Shown piece by piece: positions 36,358-45,494 of a stretch of DNA of 64,000 nt. Under the pieces are notes generated by a model. That model saw nothing but the letters and a program-made list of their open reading frames with translations, was not told the DNA's origin and searched no databases. Position numbers and translations under genes: made by a program. Where the stretch lies: positions 39,108 through 103,107 of the forward strand of contig CAJTJY010000009.1 of the NCBI GenBank assembly GCA_910576975.1. Reading direction: 5' to 3'. The first letter of the stretch is position 1. Every line of letters starts with the position of its first letter. The DNA comes from an uncultured Lachnospiraceae bacterium. GTDB taxonomy: Bacteria > Bacillota > Clostridia > Lachnospirales > Lachnospiraceae.

Positions 36358-36741
36358 CTATATCACAAGTTCCAGTTCCAGTGACTTTATCCCAAATTCC
36401 CGGAACATAAAAACAGACGGCGCACCGTCTGGTGGTGTGCCGCCATTGTTCTGTAAGAACCGGATTAACTCATCGGATAACTTTAGTTTGATGGAGCCTA
36501 TGTTCCTGTCCCTGTCTATGGTGATTTCCTTTATCAGCAGATGCAGTAATTTCTTCCGCATGGTTCGGTCTATGTCAGCGGATAAGGCGTTGCTGAAGTT
36601 TTTTAAGATTTCCCTCACTGCTTCTTTGGGTATCTCTTTCCGTCTTTCTTCCAGCAGGATAAGATGGCTCTCGCTGGTGCGCTCCCTGGCCTGCTCCATC
36701 TGCTGGTCTAACTCCTGTTTCCGTATTAAAAAGACTTCCTT
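36358..36741 (-). pseudogene. C-terminal remnant of a large serine recombinase
   Basis: The frame runs from just after a TAG at 36742-36744 to a stop at 36358. It encodes a coiled-coil stretch (RKQELDQQMEQARERT) and then LLHLLIKEITIDRDRNIGSIKLKLSDELI, the characteristic C-terminal end of large serine recombinases of the resolvase/recombinase/zinc-ribbon type. The catalytic serine domain, the recombinase domain and the zinc ribbon are all missing, so the gene is broken. The first in-frame ATG is at 36699. Its position next to an rlmH attachment site parallels the Ccr recombinases of SCC elements, although I cannot place it in the Ccr group. Confidence 0.75.
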
Positions 36742-36771
36742 CTATGTACATATTCAGAAAAATTTCAATTA

Positions 36772-37662
36772 CTACCTCAACTCATGCATTTCTAATCCAG
36801 TCAACTCTTTTTTCATCTCATATAATAAAATTTTTTCATTTATCAATCCTTTTATCACATTTTTTATTGACTGTGGTGTTTCTATTCCAAAACAAATTGC
36901 ATTAATCTCTAAATTTACATATGGGTTTTTTTCTAAATTTGCATCTTTAAACGCAATGAGCCTCCATTCCTTTTCAAATTTCCAATCCCCCATTTTTAAC
37001 ACACTACATATAATAGATAATAATTTATTTTTTTCGTCCCTAACTAAATTGCAAGGAAAATATTGGTTATAATCATCTGTGTAAATCACTGGCAAAAAGA
37101 AAATGTTTTTATTATTTACTAATTTTTCTAAGTTAATAGAATACTCAATACAAATCCCTGTATGCCTTTCCGCATAATATTGCCACATCGGTACATTAAC
37201 ATTACTTTCTGTAAAACAAGCTATTCTTATATTTTCTCTTAGCTTATTATTTAGATTTTCAAGAAGGTTAGTGAAAGATTTATAATCTTCATTCGCCTTA
37301 TTGTTTCTATTTCTTGATTCTTTTGTAATATGAAGTATCGCCAATTCTCCCTCTGCTATTTCTCCATTACTTACTATATTAGTATCAAATATATCATCAA
37401 TATCAGGAGATGATAAAAATACATGCTTATTAATAAGTTCATCAATTGTAAATATATTTAAAGGCCTATATCTATATATTTTTTTAGGTATTTTTAAATT
37501 TTTTATTATCTCTTCAAGTTTCTCATATGCTTTTTCTATTTCATACGTTTCATACTCTTTCAATAATTTCATTTCGTCTTCATAGCTCATCATTTTTATA
37601 TTCATTCCTTTCATTTTTCCATTACATCCCCAAGCGCATAAAGCTGTAAAAATATTTTTCAA
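36772..37662 (-). CDS. DUF2971 domain protein
   Basis: This protein of up to 296 residues is strikingly AT-rich compared with its neighbours. It shows DUF2971 hallmarks: KIYRYRPLN, VFLSSPDIDDIFD, IRIACFTESNVNVPMWQYYAERHTGICIEY split around residues 163-193, and DWKFEKEWRLIAF. The function is unknown; relatives occur in accessory and defence-associated loci. The first ATG (37662) lacks a good ribosome-binding site, and internal starts near MNIKMM, after an AAAGGA, are possible. Base composition and position between the two att-like repeats suggest horizontal acquisition. Confidence 0.75.
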   Translation of the reverse strand: MKNIFTALCAWGCNGKMKGMNIKMMSYEDEMKLLKEYETYEIEKAYEKLEEIIKNLKIPKKIYRYRPLNIFTIDELINKHVFLSSPDIDDIFDTNIVSNGEIAEGELAILHITKESRNRNNKANEDYKSFTNLLENLNNKLRENIRIACFTESNVNVPMWQYYAERHTGICIEYSINLEKLVNNKNIFFLPVIYTDDYNQYFPCNLVRDEKNKLLSIICSVLKMGDWKFEKEWRLIAFKDANLEKNPYVNLEINAICFGIETPQSIKNVIKGLINEKILLYEMKKELTGLEMHELR

Positions 37663-37700
37663 TTTTTAACCTTGTCGTATTTTCAGCAAATATCTGCACT

Positions 37701-37726
37701 TTCGCCCTCACTTATGATATGGCTCT
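37701..37726 (-). repeat. Putative rlmH-proximal attachment site
   Basis: This is the last 19 bases of rlmH plus seven downstream, read on the minus strand as AGAGCCATATCATAAGTGA then GGGCGAA. It is a direct repeat of 35020-35045 (23/26). SCC elements integrate at the equivalent position of rlmH (orfX) in staphylococci, where the core includes the same TATCATAA. Confidence 0.7.
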
Positions 37727-38187
37727 TTCATCATGATTCGGTAGCTTCGGTAAATCTGTTCCAGCAGCACTACCCGCATCAGTTGATGTGGAAATGTCAT
37801 TTTTGAAAAGCTAAGCTTGAAATCCGCCAGACATGAGACAGATTCACTTATTCCAAGGGACCCCCCGATTACGAACTGAAGATGGCTGTTGCCCTCAATT
37901 GCCAGTTTCTCCATCTGTTTTGAAAGTTCTACAGAATCGAGCATTTTGCCTTCGATTGCCAAAACGCAGACCCAGGCTTCCTCCCGAATATGCTTTAACA
38001 AGCGCTGACCTTCTTTTTCTAGGATTTGTATCTTTTCTGCTTTGCTAACATGATCTGGGGTCTTCTCGTCAGCCACCTCGAGAATTTCCAGTTTACAATA
38101 ACGGCTCAGACGTTTCTTGAATTCGTCAACTGCCTGCCGATAAAAACTCTCTTTTATTTTTCCCACTGTCAATATCGTAATTTTCAT
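37708..38187 (-). CDS. rlmH: 23S rRNA pseudouridine-1915 N3-methyltransferase RlmH
   Basis: This SPOUT-class SAM-dependent methyltransferase modifies pseudouridine 1915 in helix 69 of 23S rRNA. The 159-residue length is exactly the family norm. It has MKITILTVGKIKE at the start, the SAM-binding knot FVIGGSLGIS, and the conserved C-terminal RIMMKEPYHK. The start is the ATG at 38187, preceded by AAGAAGGTG; a GTG three codons upstream overlaps that site. The gene is intact although its 3' end forms one of two att-like repeats. It is divergent from the gene at 38290. Confidence 0.97.
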   Translation of the reverse strand: MKITILTVGKIKESFYRQAVDEFKKRLSRYCKLEILEVADEKTPDHVSKAEKIQILEKEGQRLLKHIREEAWVCVLAIEGKMLDSVELSKQMEKLAIEGNSHLQFVIGGSLGISESVSCLADFKLSFSKMTFPHQLMRVVLLEQIYRSYRIMMKEPYHK

Positions 38188-38228
38188 CCTATACACCTTC
38201 TTTTTATGAAACTTAAATTATGAAATGA

Positions 38229-38257
38229 TTGTATTATTCTACCATATCATATATAAT
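38229..38257 (+). promoter_or_regulatory. Sigma-A promoter of 38290-39409
   Basis: TTGTAT (38229-38234) and TATAAT (38252-38257) are 17 bp apart, 33 bases ahead of the membrane protein start. It probably also drives xpt. Confidence 0.75.
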
Positions 38258-38289
38258 AATATCAATGACGGAAACTGGAGGTAGAATCA

Positions 38290-38784
38290 ATGTTAGATAC
38301 AACGAATAAGGTATCTCATGCTTATGTGGAAGCGGAAAAAAGGCTGGAAGACGCTTCTTCTACCGCATGGGCGTTCACACTGATGGGCATTTTGGGATCT
38401 CTTGCCTTGCTCCTTGTTTGGACAGGCGTGCTTCCTTTAAATATTTCTTTTACGGCTCTGCTGCTAGCAACCATAGTGCTAGGAATATTATTTCTAATTT
38501 TTCTCATAGTAGGAATACGGGCATTTCATGACAAAAAAGTTTTAATTTCTGCCAGGACTGCAGAAGACGCCAGCATACAGCGGATTCGCCAATGGTTTCA
38601 GGAGCATTATTCTGCAGATGCTATTTCCAATGGCGTGGACGAGGAAGATTTGTCAATCGATCAACTGTATTTTCTGCGGTCAGAAAATATCAGCCGCCTG
38701 CTGACAGAGGAATTTTCAGAGCTGGAGGAATCATTTGCGGAATATATGCTGGAAATAATCTATCAGATGTATTTTCCAGATTAA
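38290..38784 (+). CDS. Small membrane protein of unknown function
   Basis: This 164-residue protein has two adjacent membrane segments (about 26-47 and 52-77) and an acidic, helical cytoplasmic C-terminal half with clustered Glu. The ATG follows CTGGAGG. It lies 52 bp upstream of xpt under a shared promoter. I recognise no domain and infer no function. Confidence 0.75.
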   Translation: MLDTTNKVSHAYVEAEKRLEDASSTAWAFTLMGILGSLALLLVWTGVLPLNISFTALLLATIVLGILFLIFLIVGIRAFHDKKVLISARTAEDASIQRIRQWFQEHYSADAISNGVDEEDLSIDQLYFLRSENISRLLTEEFSELEESFAEYMLEIIYQMYFPD

Positions 38785-38836
38785 GCGAAAGGTCGTAAAA
38801 ACAGTCTATATCATAATATTTTCGAGGTGAAGGAAT

Positions 38837-39409
38837 ATGGAATTATTAAAAAATAAGATCAAACAAGATGGAGTCGCTGTCAATGAACATATCTTAAAAG
38901 TCGACAGCTTTATCAACCATCAAATCGAACCCATGTTAATGCAAGAAATGGGAAAGGATATCGCAGAACATTTCAAAGAAAAAGGCATCACAAAAGTTGC
39001 CACCATAGAAAGCTCTGGCATCGCCCCTGCCTTGATGACCGCTGTCTCTTTAGAAGTGCCTTTGATTATATTGAAAAAGCAGCCTTCGAAAATTCTTAAC
39101 CAGGATCTTTATCAGACAGTGGTAACTTCCTTTACCAAAGAGACCAATTATGAGCTGACTCTTTCTAAAAAGTATATCAGCGCAGAAGACCATGTTTTAA
39201 TTGTAGATGATTTTCTTGCCAACGGGGAAGCCGCTACCGCTGCACTCAGGCTGCTGCGCATGTCACATGCTACCATTGCAGGGATAGCCGTGCTGATTGA
39301 AAAATCGTTTCAGCCAGGACATCAGAAATTAGCTTCTCAGGGCATCGAGGTTTATGCCCTTGCCCAAATTGCAGAAATGGCGCAAGACTATGTCAAATTT
39401 AAAGATTGA
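38837..39409 (+). CDS. xpt: Xanthine phosphoribosyltransferase
   Basis: This 190-residue type I phosphoribosyltransferase salvages xanthine to XMP with PRPP. The PRPP-binding motif is VLIVDDFLANGEA, and the N-terminal MELLKNKIKQDG and IESSGIAPA are typical of Xpt. The 52-base spacer upstream is too short for a purine riboswitch, which often precedes xpt in Firmicutes; transcription probably comes from 38229. The ATG follows GAGGTGAAGG. Confidence 0.95.
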   Translation: MELLKNKIKQDGVAVNEHILKVDSFINHQIEPMLMQEMGKDIAEHFKEKGITKVATIESSGIAPALMTAVSLEVPLIILKKQPSKILNQDLYQTVVTSFTKETNYELTLSKKYISAEDHVLIVDDFLANGEAATAALRLLRMSHATIAGIAVLIEKSFQPGHQKLASQGIEVYALAQIAEMAQDYVKFKD

Positions 39410-39426
39410 GATAAATTCATGAAAAA

Positions 39427-39458
39427 CAGCCGCTTTTGTATGAATGCAAAAACGGCTG
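39427..39458. terminator. Bidirectional hairpin between convergent genes
   Basis: CAGCCGCTTTTG (from 39427) pairs with CAAAAACGGCTG (to 39458), one mismatch. On the minus strand it is followed by TTTTTC, on the plus strand by a T/C-rich tract. It separates xpt from the convergent SCP2-like gene. Confidence 0.8.
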
Positions 39459-39505
39459 CTTCTCTTATCAAAGCAAGATTAAAAGCCTGCTGGGCAGATT
39501 CTTTC

Positions 39506-39841
39506 TTATGCTTCTTTCTTTCCACCAAGCAAAGATTTCAGTTTTAATGCTTTATCAATATTTCCATCAACTTTCAATTTTTGCAGAGTGACCGCCACTA
39601 TGGGGTCTAACTTTCCTTTGGCAATTTTCTTCAATGTTTTTGCAGAACAGGTAAAAATCACGTCCCTGTCGTGATACTCGTATGGTTCCACATAAACTTC
39701 TCCGTCTTTGACTTCCACATAGAAAATTCCTTCTGCTTCCCCAGTAATATTAAACTGATATGCAAGATGGTCTGTAATACCGCTGGCATCAGCTTTCAAT
39801 AAAGTTTCTTTCACTTCTGCAAAAAATGTTTCGTACGTCAT
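39506..39841 (-). CDS. SCP2-like sterol-binding-domain protein
   Basis: This 111-residue protein has the SCP2 fold pattern: VEVKDGEVYVEP, VIFTCSAKTLKKIAKGKLDPIVA and a C-terminal VDGNIDKALKLKSLL. SCP2-like domains bind lipids or other hydrophobic ligands, but the bacterial role is unknown. The start is the ATG at 39841, eight bases after AGGAGG; the longer open frame overlaps the end of polC and has no such signal. It is 52 bp downstream of polC. Confidence 0.85.
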   Translation of the reverse strand: MTYETFFAEVKETLLKADASGITDHLAYQFNITGEAEGIFYVEVKDGEVYVEPYEYHDRDVIFTCSAKTLKKIAKGKLDPIVAVTLQKLKVDGNIDKALKLKSLLGGKKEA

Positions 39842-39893
39842 ATTTAATTCCTCCTTTTGTTCTGCCTCCATATCCAGAAGGCGTTCTTCGTTT

Positions 39894-42800
39894 CTAAAAA
39901 TCAAATAGCGACAATTGGTTGGATTCCGGCAGATCTCCTAGGATTCCCAAATCATCCATTAGCTCAATTACCGTCTTTGAAACCTTAGTCCGCTGGCGGA
40001 AATCATCTTTTGACAGAAACGGTCCGTCTTTTGCCGCTTCCACCACCGCTTCCGCCGCCTTGTCTCCCAGTCCTTCAATGCTGTCAAGTGACGGCATAAT
40101 CTTGCCATCAATCATTTGAAAGGCATGTGCCTGTGCGGTAAAGATGTCCATTGGCATAAACTCAAAGCCTCTGGCATACATTTCTTGGACGATTTTCATG
40201 TCTTTGACGGTATCTTGTTCTTTCTTGGTCAGAGAATCCTTTCTGCGCTCATAATCTGCCAGAAAATGATTCAATTTTTCCTTTCCCTGGCACATCAGTT
40301 CATAGGAGAACGATGTTGCACGGATGCTGAAAAACGCTGCGTAATAAGCAAGTGGATGAAACACTTTACAGTAAGCGATACGCCAGGCCATCATCACATA
40401 TGCTGCCGCATGTGCCTTGGGGAACATATACTTGATCTTTTTACAGGACCAGATATACCAATCTGGCACATTGTGTTCTGTCATGACCTGCTCCCATTCC
40501 GGCTTTAATCCCTTTCCCTTGCGGACGCTTTCCATAATCGTGAAGCTCAGCTCGCTCTCCATGCCCATGCCGATCAAATAGGTCATAATGTCGTCACGGG
40601 TGCATATTGCAGTGGAGATCGTGGCATTACCCTCCTGGATCAAGGTTTGAGCGTTCCCAAGCCAGACGTCCGTCCCGTGGGACAGGCCGGAAATGCGCAC
40701 CAAGTCCGAAAAAGATTGCGGATTCGTATCAATCAGCATTTGGATTACAAATTCCGTTCCGAATTCTGGAATTCCAAGGGAACCCAGTTTACACCCCCCA
40801 ATGTCTTCAGGTTCAATTCCCAAAGCTTTGGTACTTTGAAAGAGAGACATGACATCTTTATCATCCAGGGGAATTTTCTGAGCGTCGATTCCCGTCAGAT
40901 CTTCTAGCATACGAATCATAGTTGGATCGTCGTGTCCTAGAATATCAAGCTTGAGCAAGTTATGATCGATAGAATGATAGTCAAAGTGGGTTGTAATAAT
41001 ATCTGTGTTCATATCGTTTGCTGGGTGTTGAATCGGGGTAAAAGAATGTATTTCTTCTCCTAAGGGAAGCACGATGATTCCTCCCGGATGTTGTCCTGTA
41101 GTCCGTCGGACCCCTACGCATCCTTGGACGATTCTGTCAATTTCGCAATTTCGTTTGCGAATTCCCCGTTCCTCGTAATAATTTTTGATATAGCCAAAAG
41201 CAGTCTTATCCGCAAGCGTGCCGATGGTCCCAGCACGATAAGTCTGGCCATAACCGAAAATCACTTCACAGTAAGCATGCGCCTTGCTCTGATACTCCCC
41301 AGAAAAATTCAGATCGATATCTGGCTCTTTGTTGCCCTTAAATCCCAAAAATGTCTCAAAGGGAATGTCAAATCCTTCTTTTACCAGAGGCTCTCCGCAT
41401 TCGGGACAGTTTTTATCGGGCATATCGCATCCGGCACGCCCAGCATATGTCTTAACTTCTTTCGAATCAAAGTCGCAATAATGGCATTTCTTGCAATAGT
41501 AATGAGGTGCAAGAGGATTTACCTCAGTGATTCCGGACATAGTCGCCACAAAAGAAGAACCTACGGAACCTCGGGAACCTACCAGATATCCGTCCTCGTT
41601 GGATTTCCACACGAGTTTTTGTGCGATAATGTACATCACGGCATAGCCGTTGGAGATAATTGAATTTAATTCACGTTCCAGCCTCTCTTTTACGATAATT
41701 GGAAGATTGTCCCCATAAATTTCATGCGCTTTGTTATAACAGATATCCCGCAGCATCTGATCAGAATTCTCAATCACCGGAGGACACTTGTCGGGGCGCA
41801 CCGGGGAAATTTTGTCACACATATCGGCAATCTTATTGGTGTTGGTGATTACAACCTCCTCTGCTTTTTCGCTGCCTAGATAGGAAAATTCTGAAAGCAT
41901 CTCTTCCGTGGTTCGTAAAAACAGAGGGGCCTGATCGTCGGCGTCCTTAAATCCTTTTCCTGCCATGATAATCCGGCGGTAAACTTCGTCTTCCGGATCC
42001 AAGAAATGTACATCGCAAGTGGCAACCACCAGCTTGTGAAATGCTTCTCCCAGCTTTACGATCTGACGATTAATATTCTTTAATTCTTCCTCGGACGCCA
42101 CAATTGGGCTGTCTTGCCGCAGCATAAACGCATTGTTGCTAAGCGGCTGTATTTCCAAATAATCATAAAACCGCACCAGCCTTGCAATTTCCTCTTCCGG
42201 GCTTCCCCGCAGAATCGCCTGATACAATTCTCCTGCCTCGCAGGCAGAACCGATCAGTAATCCTTCCCGATGCTTTATAAATTCACTTTTAGGAATCCTC
42301 GGCTGCCTGTGAAAATAAGTCAGATGCGCTTGGGAAACCAATCGATAGAGGTTTATACGTCCCGTATCATTCGTAGCGAGGATAATCGCATGATGGCTGG
42401 GAAGCTTTTTGATATTGTCCACAGAAGTATTTCCCAGTTGATTGACCTGATCTAGCGTTTCAATTCCCCGTTCATTGAGCATCCCGATAAATTTTACAAA
42501 GATTTCTGCCGTACATGCCGCATCATCCACGGCACGATGATGGTTTTCCAAGGAAATTTTCAAAGCCTTGGCCACGGTGTCCAGCTTAAAACGGTTGAGC
42601 TGGGGCAGCAGCACCCTTGCCAAAGCTACGGTGTCTACAATCGTAAATGCACAATCTAATCCTTGACGTTCTGAATTTTTGCTGATAAAGCTCATGTCGA
42701 ATCCTGCATTGTGCGCTACCATCACGGAGCCCTCGCAAAAGCTTAAAAACTGCGGCAGAATTTCTTCGATCTTGGGAGCATTAAGCACCATGTCGTCCCG

Positions 42801-44411
42801 AATCCCCGTGAGCTCTTCAATTTTGAATGGTATCGGCACCTCTGGATTGACAAAGGAAGAAAATCGTTCTGTAATCGTTCCTTGCTCCACCTTCACTGCG
42901 CCAATTTCAATAATCTTGTGATTAATGGGGGAAAAACCCGTGGTTTCTAAGTCAAATACGACATAGGTATCTTCTAGCTTCTGATTCTTAGAATTTTCCA
43001 CAATATTTTTCAAATCATCCACCAGATAAGCTTCCACCCCATAGAGGATTTTAAAATCATCCTCTGGAGAAACCGCGTGGTTCGCATCTGGGAACGCTTG
43101 TACGTCTCCATGATCGGTGACCGCTATGGCTGGATGTCCCCACTTTATGGCGCGCTTGATGATATCTTTTACCTCGGAAACGCCATCCATGTCACTCATC
43201 TTGGTATGACAATGCAGCTCGACCCGTTTCTTAGGACTGTTATCGATTCTGCTGCTAGTAAAATCTGGAATTTTCTTAATCCCCACAATAGAGCCAATGG
43301 TAAGTTCTCCGTCGAAGCGGTCAATGGTGGTGACCCCTTTCAGCTTTAGGAATGCGCCTTTTTTTACTTCTGCAGTAATGTCTGCAACAAATTCATTTTT
43401 AGAAAACATTTTTACCATCATCGTATCGGTAAAATCAGTGATCGAAAACATGATGATCGTTTTCTCATTACGGATTTCCCGAGTTTCCAGGCTTAAGACT
43501 TTTCCCCGGATTACCACCTCGCCGATTTCCCCGGCAATCTGCTCAATGAGAGTAACTTCCTCATCGAAATCCCTGCCGTATATTACGTCTGGATTTTCTG
43601 AACGTTTATAATTGCCAGAAAATCCATTTCTGCCTCTGCCTGCAAAGCCTTTGGAGGTTTGATTGCTAGAAGCCTGCCTGTTTTCTGGCTTCTGCCGCGC
43701 TTCTTTGGGAGGATCGGGTATGCCTGATGCCAGCAATACGTCATCTGGCGTAAATGGCGCTGAATCCTCCGCTTGCCCCTCTCCTGCTTCTGCCGCAACA
43801 GGCATGTTTTTTTCATTTTGCGCAGTCCCAAAGGAAGAATGCGCTATAATGGTATGTACCTCGTTTTGGATTCGCAGATCGCTGTCTTTTTTATGCTTTT
43901 TTTCTTTCGATTCCGTATAATGAAGACGAATATCGACATTGAGTCCACAGCGTTCACAGATAATTTTTTCTAAGATCTGCACCATCTCTTCGGATTTTTC
44001 TCTTGCAACCACAGAGTCTTCTAAGGCAAGCGTCAGTTTTTCTTCTTCTGGAAATTCCATGCTGGCCCGTTTTAAGATACTGTATTCTAGAAAACTATAA
44101 TGGCGGAATTCTTCTAGCACGCTGTCATAGTACACCATCATAAGCTTTTTAGGATTGTATTGACTGGAAAGATGAAATTTTTCAATAATTTTTATGGATA
44201 GAGCTTGATCTGGAAAAAGCTGCTTTTTGATGTCTTGTTCCAAACGGAAGATTTGCTGTTTCTCAATCAGCCTGGAACTTAGCAAATAGACCCTCAGATG
44301 GTTGCGCTGGGGGTTCGTAGATACTTTGGTTACCTCCACCTCCTTTAACAGACGTTCTGTTTCTGAGGGTACTTTTAAATCTGGAAACACATCAAAAAAC
44401 AGTTTACTCAT
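39894..44411 (-). CDS. polC: DNA polymerase III PolC-type alpha subunit
   Basis: This is the main replicative polymerase of low-GC Gram-positives, with a built-in 3'-5' exonuclease. The 1505 residues contain an N-terminal region, an OB fold (about 290-380), a PHP domain split around the exonuclease (RVELHCHTKMSDMDGV), the DEDD exonuclease (YVVFDLETTGFSPINHKIIE, about 480-640), a zinc-binding CKKCHYCDF...CPECGEPL, and the catalytic palm with PDIDLNFSGEYQ near residue 1030. The C-terminal QLSLFDF is a beta-clamp-binding sequence. It starts immediately after the ispG stop with no gap, in the conserved order dxr-rseP-ispG-polC. Confidence 0.98.
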   Translation of the reverse strand: MSKLFFDVFPDLKVPSETERLLKEVEVTKVSTNPQRNHLRVYLLSSRLIEKQQIFRLEQDIKKQLFPDQALSIKIIEKFHLSSQYNPKKLMMVYYDSVLEEFRHYSFLEYSILKRASMEFPEEEKLTLALEDSVVAREKSEEMVQILEKIICERCGLNVDIRLHYTESKEKKHKKDSDLRIQNEVHTIIAHSSFGTAQNEKNMPVAAEAGEGQAEDSAPFTPDDVLLASGIPDPPKEARQKPENRQASSNQTSKGFAGRGRNGFSGNYKRSENPDVIYGRDFDEEVTLIEQIAGEIGEVVIRGKVLSLETREIRNEKTIIMFSITDFTDTMMVKMFSKNEFVADITAEVKKGAFLKLKGVTTIDRFDGELTIGSIVGIKKIPDFTSSRIDNSPKKRVELHCHTKMSDMDGVSEVKDIIKRAIKWGHPAIAVTDHGDVQAFPDANHAVSPEDDFKILYGVEAYLVDDLKNIVENSKNQKLEDTYVVFDLETTGFSPINHKIIEIGAVKVEQGTITERFSSFVNPEVPIPFKIEELTGIRDDMVLNAPKIEEILPQFLSFCEGSVMVAHNAGFDMSFISKNSERQGLDCAFTIVDTVALARVLLPQLNRFKLDTVAKALKISLENHHRAVDDAACTAEIFVKFIGMLNERGIETLDQVNQLGNTSVDNIKKLPSHHAIILATNDTGRINLYRLVSQAHLTYFHRQPRIPKSEFIKHREGLLIGSACEAGELYQAILRGSPEEEIARLVRFYDYLEIQPLSNNAFMLRQDSPIVASEEELKNINRQIVKLGEAFHKLVVATCDVHFLDPEDEVYRRIIMAGKGFKDADDQAPLFLRTTEEMLSEFSYLGSEKAEEVVITNTNKIADMCDKISPVRPDKCPPVIENSDQMLRDICYNKAHEIYGDNLPIIVKERLERELNSIISNGYAVMYIIAQKLVWKSNEDGYLVGSRGSVGSSFVATMSGITEVNPLAPHYYCKKCHYCDFDSKEVKTYAGRAGCDMPDKNCPECGEPLVKEGFDIPFETFLGFKGNKEPDIDLNFSGEYQSKAHAYCEVIFGYGQTYRAGTIGTLADKTAFGYIKNYYEERGIRKRNCEIDRIVQGCVGVRRTTGQHPGGIIVLPLGEEIHSFTPIQHPANDMNTDIITTHFDYHSIDHNLLKLDILGHDDPTMIRMLEDLTGIDAQKIPLDDKDVMSLFQSTKALGIEPEDIGGCKLGSLGIPEFGTEFVIQMLIDTNPQSFSDLVRISGLSHGTDVWLGNAQTLIQEGNATISTAICTRDDIMTYLIGMGMESELSFTIMESVRKGKGLKPEWEQVMTEHNVPDWYIWSCKKIKYMFPKAHAAAYVMMAWRIAYCKVFHPLAYYAAFFSIRATSFSYELMCQGKEKLNHFLADYERRKDSLTKKEQDTVKDMKIVQEMYARGFEFMPMDIFTAQAHAFQMIDGKIMPSLDSIEGLGDKAAEAVVEAAKDGPFLSKDDFRQRTKVSKTVIELMDDLGILGDLPESNQLSLFDF

Positions 44412-45482
44412 CTATTGCTCACTCCAATGCAGTAATTCATAGCGAAGCGCTTCAAGCAACTCCTCTTCTTTTACTTTCTTATAGACAGCTCCATGTTTAA
44501 TAATCAGTCCTTCTCCCACGCCCCCGGCAATCCCGATATCAGCTTCTTTCGCCTCTCCAGGCCCATTGACCACGCAGCCCATTACTGCCACCTTTAGATT
44601 TAGAGGAATATCGCATACCATCGCTTCCACTTGATTTGCGAGACTGATTAAGTCAATCTGAGTCCTGCCGCAAGTAGGACAAGACACCACTTCGATGCCT
44701 TCTTTGCGAAGTCCCAGCGTGCGCAGGATAATCTTTGCTGACTTAATTTCTTCCAGGGGATCGCCAGTTAAGGAAACCCGGATCGTGTCACCGATTCCCT
44801 GGCTTAAAATCAGGCCAAGCCCTATCGCTGATTTAATATTTCCGCTTGTCAACGTACCAGATTCCGTAATTCCCACATGAAGCGGATAATCAGCCTGCGC
44901 TGCAATCAGCTCGTGTGCCCTGACGCACATCATGACATCCGAAGACTTGATGCTGATCACTAGGTTATCATAGCCTAAATCTTCTATGATACGTACTTTG
45001 TCTAAAGCACTCTCTACGATTCCTTCTGCTGTAACGCCATGATGCTTTTCTACTAGTTCCTGTTCTAGAGAACCGCTGTTAACGCCTACCCGAATGGGGA
45101 TATTTCGTTCTTTTGCCGCATCTATGACTGCTTGGATTCTCTCTTTTGCTCCGATATTTCCCGGGTTGATGCGGATCTTATCTGCGCCGTATTCCATGGC
45201 GGCGATGGCAAGACGGTAATCAAAGTGAATATCAGCGACCAACGGAATGGTAATTGCTTTTTTGATTTCTTTTATTGCCTCTGCTGCTTCCATAGTAGGC
45301 ACTGCACAGCGGATAATGTCACAGCCTGCCGCCGTAAGTTGCTGAATCTGGGCAATCGTGCCTTTTATATCTTCTGTATGCGTATTGGTCATAGACTGGA
45401 TTAATATAGGATGATTCCCGCCGATCTTACGGTTTCCAATCTGTATTTCTCTCGTGTGTTTTCTCACTATTTGATGTTCCAT
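44412..45482 (-). CDS. ispG: 4-hydroxy-3-methylbut-2-enyl diphosphate synthase
   Basis: This [4Fe-4S] enzyme of the MEP isoprenoid pathway converts MEcPP to HMBPP. The 356-residue product shows the TIM-barrel N terminus (GGNHPILIQSMTNTHTED) and the cluster-binding CPTCGRTQ with a third Cys in VMGCVVNGPGE. The stop abuts the polC start. Its precursor-pathway partner dxr is two genes upstream. Confidence 0.97.
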   Translation of the reverse strand: MEHQIVRKHTREIQIGNRKIGGNHPILIQSMTNTHTEDIKGTIAQIQQLTAAGCDIIRCAVPTMEAAEAIKEIKKAITIPLVADIHFDYRLAIAAMEYGADKIRINPGNIGAKERIQAVIDAAKERNIPIRVGVNSGSLEQELVEKHHGVTAEGIVESALDKVRIIEDLGYDNLVISIKSSDVMMCVRAHELIAAQADYPLHVGITESGTLTSGNIKSAIGLGLILSQGIGDTIRVSLTGDPLEEIKSAKIILRTLGLRKEGIEVVSCPTCGRTQIDLISLANQVEAMVCDIPLNLKVAVMGCVVNGPGEAKEADIGIAGGVGEGLIIKHGAVYKKVKEEELLEALRYELLHWSEQ

Positions 45483-45494
45483 TCCCGTTTTCTC

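Noticed and set aside
38785..38836. Purine riboswitch ahead of xpt
   Set aside because: The spacer of 52 bases is too short and shows no three-way-junction sequence.
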